Source: Argopecten irradians
Taxonomy: Eukaryota > Mollusca > Bivalvia > Pectinida > Pectinidae
NCBI RefSeq assembly: GCF_041381155.1
Contig: NC_091134.1
Span: forward strand, 54,013,944 to 54,077,943
DNA length: 64,000 nucleotides
Direction of reading: 5' to 3'
Within the stretch, counting starts at the first letter, position 1; each line of letters begins with the position of its first letter. The notes beneath the pieces were generated by a model, which ran no database searches, was not told the DNA's origin, and worked only from the letters and a program-made list of their open reading frames with translations. This document shows positions 49,140 through 58,735 of this stretch, in pieces. The translations under genes and the position numbers were made by a program.

Positions 49140-50665
49140 GTAAAATGATGTCAAATTCTGTCTATTAAAATCGATTACTTGGCTAGTCCGAGTTATTTCA
49201 AAGTATTATCATATATGAATTCCTTCTATGTACATATAGTTTGTGATATTTTGACGACCGGATCTGTTAACAGCAACAACATTTTTGTACACTATATGTT
49301 GTATGAATTAGTGGAATTGAATATATGTATTATTATATTGATCACATTTATGTCAATTGGAGATTTTGTATGCTAAAAAAAATCTCATATATAGAGCATT
49401 GTGCTGATTTAAAGTATGAGGTTGAGGTAATTTCAGGTTTTGGGGCAATGTTAAAACTCAAATATTTTGCTATAAATTTTTTTGAATTGGTGTGTGGAAA
49501 ACCAGGCTTTTGTTGCCAACAGTGATACAGTACTGCCAAACAGTCAGAGAGTCTATTTTCACCCTACTGCTGAACGTGTATAAAACCTTATTCCACCTTA
49601 TAACTAGCTGCGATGACGTAGCTCTGAACGACGGACGGAAGATTTCTGACAGATGGTCGTCGTCAGAGCTACGATTCCGTCCCATTGCCCGTAGTGTTGC
49701 AAAACATCCAGCGGTTAAAATGTTGCATTTCATGTGTGTCATGTAATTTTTTAATTAAATTCAACAATATCAAACATTTTTAACATACAATGGTTATTTA
49801 TTTACCCACCTCCATGTCTAAATTATGTTTTGAAGCACTTTTGAATGGCTCACATCTCCGACACGGCTCACTTGGCCGCCATGATGCTTCTCGTTAGAAA
49901 GTCTCGCGCTCCAGATATGGCACCTAGTACCATATATGGAATGACCTACAAATTTTCACTACGAAAGAAATAAATGTTACAAAGTTTTTAACATGAACTT
50001 TAAAAATTCTTTTTTGCTTAATTCTTATTAATACTTACATTTGTTCAGTTTCACCATATTTATTCTTAGTTTGTTGGCTTTTTAATACTTTTAAACATAT
50101 TTTACCTGTTGAGTGTTTCATTTCGTCACGGTTTCCGGTAAATCAAACATGGCGGCGTATTTGAACAGAATTATACATGTGTTGTGTTTGCCTTGGATTT
50201 TACCACTAATAGTTGATGAAAGATTATAATCGAAAGGTTTGTGAATTGAATATTGATCATAGTTGTCAGAACAATACAGTTACATAAGGATAATACCCGA
50301 AAAATATATTTTTAGCAGTCTCAAAGTGATCACATCGGGGCTTGCAACACTAGCGGCAACGGGGTGGAATTCATACCCTGCCGGGAACCGGAGTGGAGGC
50401 AGGGTATGATTATTCGTTCTACCTTATAACTTGCATGAGGTTCCGGTGGCCATGTATATATTTCGAATCACAGTCGCATGACATATGTTTCAAAAGTGTA
50501 TCCACTATTGTCATGTTAATCTCTAATTAACATTATATCTTCACCCCTGCTGAGAGATTATTAAGAGAACTGATTTTTGCAGGTCAATTTTGGAAGCACA
50601 CTTATTATACTATACTTATGTAGAAGAACAGGGAAAATATACATTCCTGTCGAGTGCCCCGACCA
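49140..50665. other. Intronic/intergenic, with short GC-richer promoter-like patches
   Basis: No recognised gene. Two patches carry an ATGGCGGC word: on the minus strand near 49878 and on the plus strand at 50149. The latter follows TTTCCGG and begins a 26-codon frame ending at 50229, before a possible GT donor. Inverted pairs occur at 49624-49675 (GTAGCTCTGA with TCAGAGCTAC) and 50374-50411 (CATACCCTGCC with GGCAGGGTATG). These could be unannotated transcript starts or repeat fragments. Confidence 0.3.
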
Positions 50666-51225
50666 TAGTGTTTCCCACAGCCCCGATTAGCATGGCGCCG
50701 CGCCGTGCCCTTTTTACCTGACGCCATGCCCCTATGACCTAACGCCATGCCCTGTTTGTCCCCAGTACACTTCTACTAAACTACCAAAATACCAGGTAGT
50801 GGCTTGATAATTAAGTAAACAAAAGAAGTGTGACCACTCCCTTACCCCCTGACCAACACCCCAGTGGCCCTAATTAGCAGCCTTGGGCTTTTTCCACCTT
50901 GGCTTGTGGTGTCACTTTCAGGTCTGTGTATTACGTAAGCTGAAGTCAAGCAGCCGATCGGCAGCCTAGAAAACAATCAGCTGGCCTTTCAATAAGTTTT
51001 ATGACTACAGCTAGTGAGCATTACTTCAAAAACAAATACTGCTTCCAACTGTAAATGATTTACTCACGTTTTTAATGTTTAATAGGCCTATCTATATCGG
51101 ATGGATGTCAAAAGATTTGCAATCGTAATGGCCGCCATTTTGGGTTTATTGTAATAGTAGATCCGGAGGTATTGAATTTCAGGATTTTACTAATATTCAC
51201 GTTTTTAAAAATGAAAACGGTATTA

Positions 51226-54200
51226 TTTTTTAGGTCATCTGACCCGAAGGGTCAGGATGACCTATTGTCATCATGCACCGTCCGTCGTCGTGCGCCATGC
51301 GCCGTGCGCCGTCCGCCGTCCGCCGTGCGCCGTGCGCCGTGCGCCGTGCGCCGTGCGTAAACTTTTTATTCAAACGACTTCTTCTCAATAACCGGAAGGC
51401 CCAGGGTACTCATATTTGGCCTGTAGGTTGCTGGGATGGAGGGCTACCAAGTTTGTTCAAATGAATGACCTTGACCTTCATTCAAGGTCACAGGGGTCAA
51501 AAAGGCTAAAATCTTTAAACAACTTCTTCTCAAGAACCAGAAGGCCCAGGGTACTGATATTTGCCCTGTAGGATGCTGGGATGAAGGGCTACCAAGTTTG
51601 TTCAAATAAATGACCTTGACCTTCATTCAAGGTCACAGGGGTCAAATAGGCTAAAATCCTTTAAACAACTTCTTGTGAATAACTAAGAGGCCTAGAGACC
51701 TGATATTAGGCCTGTGGCATGCTGGGATGAAGGGCTACCAAGTTTGGTTCAAATAAATGACCTTGACCTTCATTCAAGGTCACGAGGGTCAAAAAGGCTA
51801 AAATCTTTAAACAACTTCTTCTCAAGAACCAGAAGGCCCAGGGTACTGATATTTGGCCTGTAGGATGCTGGGATGAAGGGCTACCAAGTTTGTTCAAATA
51901 AATGACCTTGACCTTCATTCAAGGTCACAGGGGTCAAATAGGCTAAAATCCTTTAAACAACTTCTTGTGAATAACTCAGAGGCCTAGAGACCTGATATTA
52001 GGCCTGTGGCATGCTGGGATGAAGGGCTACCAAGTTTGTTCAAATAAATGACCTTGACCTTCATTCAAGGTCACAGGGGTCAAAAAGGCTAAAATCTTTA
52101 AACAACTTCTTCTCAAGAACCAGAAGGCCCAGGGTACTGATATTTGGCCTGTAGGATGCTGGGATGAAGGTCTACCAAGTTTGTTCAAATAAATGACCTT
52201 GACCTTCATTCAAGGTCACAGGGGTCAAATAGGCTAAAATCCTTTAAACAACTTCTTGTGAATAACTAAGAGGCCTAGAGACCTGATATTAGGCCTGTGG
52301 CATGCTGGGATGAAGGGCTACCAAGTTTGTTCAAATAAATGACCTTGACCTTCATTCAAGGTCACGAGGGTCAAAAAGGCTAAAATCTTTAAACAAATTC
52401 TTCTCAAGAACCAAAAGGCCCAGGATACTGATATTTGGCCTGTAGGATGCTGGGATGAAGGGCTACCAAGTTTGTTCAAATAAATGACCTTGACCTTCAT
52501 TCAAGGTCACAGGAGTCAAATAGGCTAAAATCCTTTAAACAACTTCTTGTGAATAACTAAGAGGCCTAGAGACCTGATATTAGGCCTGTGGCATGCTGGG
52601 ATGAAGGGCTACCAAGTTTGTTCAAATAAATGACCTTGACCTTCATTCAAGGTCACGAGGGTCAAAAAGGCTAAAATCTTTAAACAACTTCTTCTCAAGA
52701 ACCAGAAGGCCCCAGGGGTACTGATATTTGGCCTGTAGGATGCTGGGATGAAGGGCTACCAAGTTTGTTCAAATAAATGACCTTGACCTTCATTCAAGGT
52801 CACAGGGGTCAAATAGGCTAAAATCCTTTAAACAACTTCTTGTGAATAACTAAGAGGCCTAGAGACCTGATATTAGGCCTGTGGCATGCTGGGATGAAGG
52901 GCTACCAAGTTTGTTCAAATAAATGACCTTGACCTTCATTCAAGGTCACGAGGGTCAAAAAGGCTAAAATCTTTAAACAATTTCTTCTCAAGAACCAGAA
53001 GGCCCAGGGTACTGATATTTGGCCTGTAGGATGCTGGGATGAAGGTCTACCAAGTTTGTTCAAATAAATGACCTTGACCTTCATTCAAGGTCACAGGGGT
53101 CAAATAGGCTAAAATCCTTTTAAACAACTTCTTGTGAATAACTAAGAGGCCTAGAGACCTGATATTAGGCCTGTGGCATGCTGGGATGAAGGGCTACCAA
53201 GTTTGTTCAAATAAATGACCTTGACCTTCATTCAAGGTCACGAGGGTCAAAAAGGCTAAAATCTTTAAACAACTTTTTCTCAAGAACCAGAAGGCCCAGG
53301 GTACTGATATTTGGCCTGTAGGATGCTGGGATGAAGGGCTACCAAGTTTGTTCAAATAAATGACCTTGACCTTCATTCAAGGTCACAGGGGTCAAATAGG
53401 CTAAAATCCTTTAAACAACTTCTTGTGAATAACTAAGAGGCCTAGAGACCTGATATTAGGCCCGTGGCATGCTGGGATGAAGGGCTACCAAGTTTGTTCA
53501 AATAAATGACCTTGATCTTCATTCAAGGTCACAGGGGTCAAATAGGCTAAAATCTTTAAATGACTTCTTCTTAAGAACCAGAAGGCCCAGGGTACTGATA
53601 TTGGGCATGTAGGATGCTGGGATGAAGGGCTATCAAGTTTATTCAAATGAATGACCTTGATCTTCATTTAAGGTCACGGGCGGCAAATAGACTAAAATCT
53701 TTAAATGACGTCTTCTCAAGAACCAGAAGGCCCAGGGTACTGATATTGAGCATGTGGCATGCTGGTAGCATGCTGGGATGAAGGGCTACCAAGTTTGTTC
53801 AAATGAATTACCTTGACCTTCATTCAAGGTCACAGGGGTCAAATAGGCTAAAATCCTTTAAACAACTTCTTGTGAATAACTAAGAGGCCTAGAGACCTGA
53901 TATTAGGCCTGTGGCATGCTGGGATGAAGGGCTACCAAGTTTGTTCAAATAAATGACCTTGACCTTCATTCAAGGTCACGAGGGTCAAATAGGCTAAAAT
54001 CTTTAAACAATTTCTTCTCAAGAACCAGAAGGCCCAGGGTACTGATATTGGGCATGTAGGATGCTGGGATGAAGGGCTATCAAGTTTATTCAAATGAATG
54101 ACCTTGATCTTCATTTAAGGTCACGGGCGGCAAATAGACTAAAATCTTTAAATGACGTCTTCTCAAGAACCAGAAGGCCCAGGGTACTGATATTGAGCAT

Positions 54201-56138
54201 GTGGCATGCTGGTAGCATGCTGGGATGAAGGGCTACAAAGTTTGTTCAAATGAATTACCTTGACCTTCATTCAAGGTCACAGGGGTCAAATAGGCTAAAA
54301 TCCTTTAAACAACTTCTTGTGAATAACTAAGAGGCCTAGAGACCTGATATTAGGCCTGTGGCATGCTGGGATGAAGGGCTACCAAGTTTGTTCAAAATAA
54401 ATGACCTTGACCTTCATTCAAGGTCACGAGGGTCAAAAAGGCTAAAATCTTTAAACAATTTCTTCTCAAGAACCAGAAGGCCCAGGGTACTGATATTGGG
54501 CATGTAGGATGCTGGGATGAAGGGCTATCAAGTTTATTCAAATGAATGACCTTGATCTTCATTTAAGGTCACGGGCGGCAAATAGACTAAAATCTTTAAA
54601 TGACGTCTTCTCAAGAACCAGAAGGCCCAGGGTACTGATATTGAGCATGTGGCATGCTGGTAGCATGCTGGGATGAAGGGCTACCAAGTTTGTTCAAATG
54701 AATTACCTTGACCTTCATTCAAGGTCACAGGGGTCAAATAGGCTAAAATCCTTTAAACAACTTCTTGTGAATAACTAAGAGGCCTAGAGACCTGATATTA
54801 GGCCTGTGGCATGCTGGGATGAAGGGCTACCAAGTTTGTTCAAATAAATGACCTTGACCTTCATTCAAGGTCACGAGGGTCAAAAAGGCTAAAATCTTTA
54901 AACAACTTCTTCTCAAGAACCAGAAGGCCCAGTGTACTGATATTTGGCCTGTAGGATGCTGGGATGAAGGGCTACCAAGTTTGTTCAAATAAATGACCTT
55001 GACCTTCATTCAAGGTCACAGGGGTCAAATAGGCTAACAATCCTTTAAACAACTTCTTGTGAATAACTAAGAGGCCTAGAGACCTGATATTAGGCCTGTG
55101 GCATGCTGGGATGAAGGGCTACCAAGTTTGTTCAAATAAATGACCTTGACCTTCATTCAAGGTCACGAGGGTCAAAAAGGCTAAAATCTTTAAACAATTT
55201 CTTCTCAAGAACCAGAAGGCCCAGGGTACTGATATTTGGCCTGTAGGATGCTGGGATGAAGGTCTACCAAGTTTGTTCAAATAAATGACCTTGACCTTCA
55301 TTCAAGGTCACAGGGGTCAAATAGGCTAAAATCCTTTTAAACAACTTCTTGTGAATAACTAAGAGGCCTAGAGACCTGATATTAGGCCTGTGGCATGCTG
55401 GGATGAAGGGCTACCAAGTTTGTTCAAATAAATGACCTTGACCTTCATTCAAGGTCACGAGGGTCAAAAAGGCTAAAATCTTTAAACAACTTCTTCTTCA
55501 AGAACCAGAAGGCCCAGGGTACTGATATTTGGCCTGTAGGATGCTGGGATGAAGGGCTACCAAGTTTGTTCAAATAAATGACCTTGACCTTCATTCAAGG
55601 TCACAGGGGTCAAATAGGCTAAAATCCTTTAAACAACTTCTTGTGAATAACTAAGAGGCCTAGAGACCTGATATTAGGCCCGTGGCATGCTGGGATGAAG
55701 GGCTACCAAGTTTGTTCAAATGAATGACCTTGATCTTCATTCAAGGTCACAGGGGTCAAATAGGCTAAAATCTTTAAATGACTTCTTCTTAAGAACCAGA
55801 AGGCCCAGGGTACTGATATTGGGCATGTAGGATGCTGGGATGAAGGGCTATCAAGTTTATTCAAATGAATGACCTTGATCTTCATTTAAGGTCACGGGCG
55901 GCAAATAGACTAAAATCTTTAAATGACGTCTTCTCAAGAACCAGAAGGCCCAGGGTACTGATATTGAGCATGTGGCATGCTGGTAGCATGCTGGGATGAA
56001 GGGCTACCAAGTTTGTTCAAATGAATTACCTTGACCTTCAATCAAGGTCACAGAGGTCAAATAGGCTAAAATCTTTAAACGACTATGTTGTATTGTACTA
56101 ATAGTCAGATGACCGTTAAGGCCCATGGGCCTCTTGTT
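51226..56138 (+). mobile_element. Helentron-associated / pearl-like element with a long ~146/291-bp array
   Basis: The left end has a T run then AGGTCATCTGACCC-GAA-GGGTCAGGATGACCT, a 14-bp hairpin with one bulge. Next comes a run of GTGCGCC/GTCCGCC-type heptamers (about 51285-51358), then about 32 monomers of about 146 bp. The right end is GTCAGATGACC, then the hairpin GGCCCATGGGCC and CTCTTGTT. The 5' GGTCATCTGAC and 3' GTCAGATGACC form an 11-bp subterminal inverted repeat. Much of the array alternates two monomer types, giving a 291-bp dimer; some stretches carry a variant (GGGCATGTAGG or GAGCATGTGGC). This end structure with a tandem core is typical of non-autonomous Helentron relatives known in bivalves. 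The repeated 60-codon minus-strand frames are array artefacts. No transposase or helicase is seen. Confidence 0.8.
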
Positions 56139-58735
56139 TTTAGAATTTTGGTGTGAATTTATTTTTAGAAAAGATATCTTAATAATAATAAAATTATTAA
56201 TAGCAAAGTAATTAAAATAAATCAAATTAAAAAGAAATCAACTTTTTTCTCTATCAGATTAAATTGAAATATTTTGCATACTACTCTAACACTTATCTGT
56301 ATTTTCTTAATTTAGTGCTTGTAAGTCCATTATTATGAAACATGTTATCTTATTCAAATCAATACAGTATTTTTAATATTTAAAAAAGATATATATTAAA
56401 ATAAAGGTAATTGGATTGAAATAAAGGAATACATTTTGAATTTTCCCATTCTTTTGATTAATATAAATGAAATTTAGATCTTTATTGTGAATCAATTATA
56501 GTCATGATCATATGATCTGCAGATTGAATTTTCAAAATCATTTTTTTTCACTCAGAATAATTAAATAGATGTCAGAATAATTAAATAGGGGGGGGGGGGG
56601 GGATGTCCTGATATTACTTAGCAACTCAGAGAGTTTAAAGCATTTAAATGATATTAAGTTGAACCAGAATTAAATAAACAACAAGACAGTTTTAAAGATT
56701 TCCCCTTGTATTGGAAGTTGTCGATATAACCTTTGTGCCCCTCTGATGGTTATTTATCGCGGTCAAGGTGCCCTTTTCATAACCCAGCACCATGCCCTTT
56801 TTTTTCCTGTGGGAAACACTAGACCAGGAATCGAACCTGGGTCTCCGGCGTGGAAATCTACGGCTCTACCGACTGAGCCAAAGAAGCATGCTCCGTCAGC
56901 TGAGTGACAGAGACCGTATTTAACACTATGTACAAGCCACACCGACCTGCTCCTTTTACTCTTATATAGCTCTGTTTCATCAAGGATGTAGATGAGAAGG
57001 ATAAGTCACTCTGGGTTTTTGACGAATATGTCACAAGCACTTTTGTGTTTGTGTACTGACCTTGACATTGGGCAACAACTGATTTCCTTTGATATCTGCT
57101 GGCACAACCTTTGATGTAGCTTGCGGGTGCAAGGGTTACTGTCTTACTGTCTGAAGTTTTTGAAGTTTAGTAACATTCTACTAGACAGACTACAGAGAAA
57201 GAAAAACAAATACTATCAGGATTCTCTACAAATCTATAATCTTAATAAGTACACACCGCTACTGACTAGCAATAATTAGATTTTTGATATGGCTGCTGGT
57301 TTATGTATGGTTACTGTGCAGGTATACATACTGGTATATACCTTAGCAGCAAGTAATGTTTATAAATCTTTTTAGCATATGTTCAGTTATATAACTTCAA
57401 ATAATTGTAGGATAATAGGATGAAATCCAATTCATTTACATTTTGTTTTATTTGTATATTGAGCTCTGGGATTCAACAAATAGATAAATCCTGATGAGGG
57501 AGCCAAAGACCCACCAATGTGGCCAAGTAGTGAAGGCTACATCAAAATTTGTCATTCCTTCATTTATATATCGGCCTATATGTATCAATAATTGATATAT
57601 TAGAAGGTAGACTTGTAAATAAATTGGCCTTGCATATTGTAAGTGCCTGGTTTGAAATTCTGATAAATGATTTAAATTGATACATTGATATCATGTTTTA
57701 GATGTTCGTCACATATACTGTACAACAGTATTAAAGACTTCTTTCATGGAAACAGGAAACTTTGTTTATTGTGCGTCCAAGCCTCTTTTGTAGGAATTAT
57801 TGATTTCCTGAAATCTGCTTAACAGTTGAGTAGTGATATCGATGTGTCAATAATGATCTGTACATGTATATGGTATATATAGTACAAATATCCTGATTGC
57901 CTTATCAAACTCTATTGAATTGACCTGTTAGAATATGATCCATGTATGATGAATTATAAATCTATAATATATGTACAAATTGTACTTACATATATTGATG
58001 TTAGAGATTAACAAGATCTTCTTGGCTACTAGCTAGTGCTTAGCAATTCTTCTATAGACAAGGGGAAGAATTCAACTTAGAAGCTAAGTGACGGCCATCT
58101 CGAATGAATCATTAATTAATTAAATTCCTATTAGTAGAAAATTATACAGAATCCATGTGTAGATTAATTCATTGATACCTCCGGATCCAGTAAGTGTAAT
58201 AAAAACTAAACTCTGGTAACTTAAGATCAAAAAACGCCTTAGCAAAAGTTGCTAAAACCTTTCTTTTATCTTTAGCAAAAAAAGAAATATTTTAGCAAAA
58301 CACACCTAGTGCCCAACAAAAGCCACTTTTTTGTCTTTTTAAAATTACGATCTCTACAATAGTGCATAGGGCGAAATTTGCAATGCTAAAAGTAAACTAA
58401 GAAAATAATAAAAGAACATGATATTTTCATAATCTTCCACATATCCCTCCCTATTCCTCAAGGCCATAATAAATAACCAGGCCATTATTGTTTCAGTGTT
58501 ACACTTGGAATGACAAATGTTTAGGAACTTAAATTCCATCTTGAATCATATGGATTTGATAGCTCAGGTATTTAGAATGAAAAAAAAATGAAACTACAAA
58601 TTTTTTATTTTAGCAATTAGTGTCTTCTATTAGCAAAATGCCCAAAATGCTATCCATAGAGTGGGCACAGCTAAATATCCAATGTTTAGACCTCAAAATG
58701 CTTTTGTCTCATTGATGCAACATGCTTTTTAGGTC
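56139..58735. other. Spacer between the two array elements
   Basis: AT-rich DNA, 2.6 kb, with a 15-base G run at about 56588-56602. The inverted 15-mer CTGTGGGAAACACTA lies at 56807-56821, and the tRNA-like segment next to it is listed separately. No gene is recognised. It is presumed to belong to the first long intron of the intersectin gene. Confidence 0.35.
56822..56890 (-). repeat. tRNA-like segment with good pol III boxes
   Basis: On the minus strand: A-box-like TGGCTCAGTCGG with a complete D arm (GGCTC...GAGCC), and B box GGTTCGATTCC inside a perfect 5-bp T stem (CCAGG/CCTGG). The anticodon arm and acceptor stem do not pair, so it is not an intact tRNA gene. It is likely a tRNA pseudogene or SINE head. 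Confidence 0.5.

Noticed and set aside
49470..49746. Opposed 84- and 90-codon frames
   Set aside because: Both strands are open at once over a partly palindromic stretch; no family is recognised, so neither is called as a gene.
51444..55885. A series of 60-codon minus-strand frames with nearly the same protein
   Set aside because: They repeat at the 291-bp dimer period of a tandem array. They exist because this frame of the repeat lacks stops, and no start context, domain or splice support is seen.
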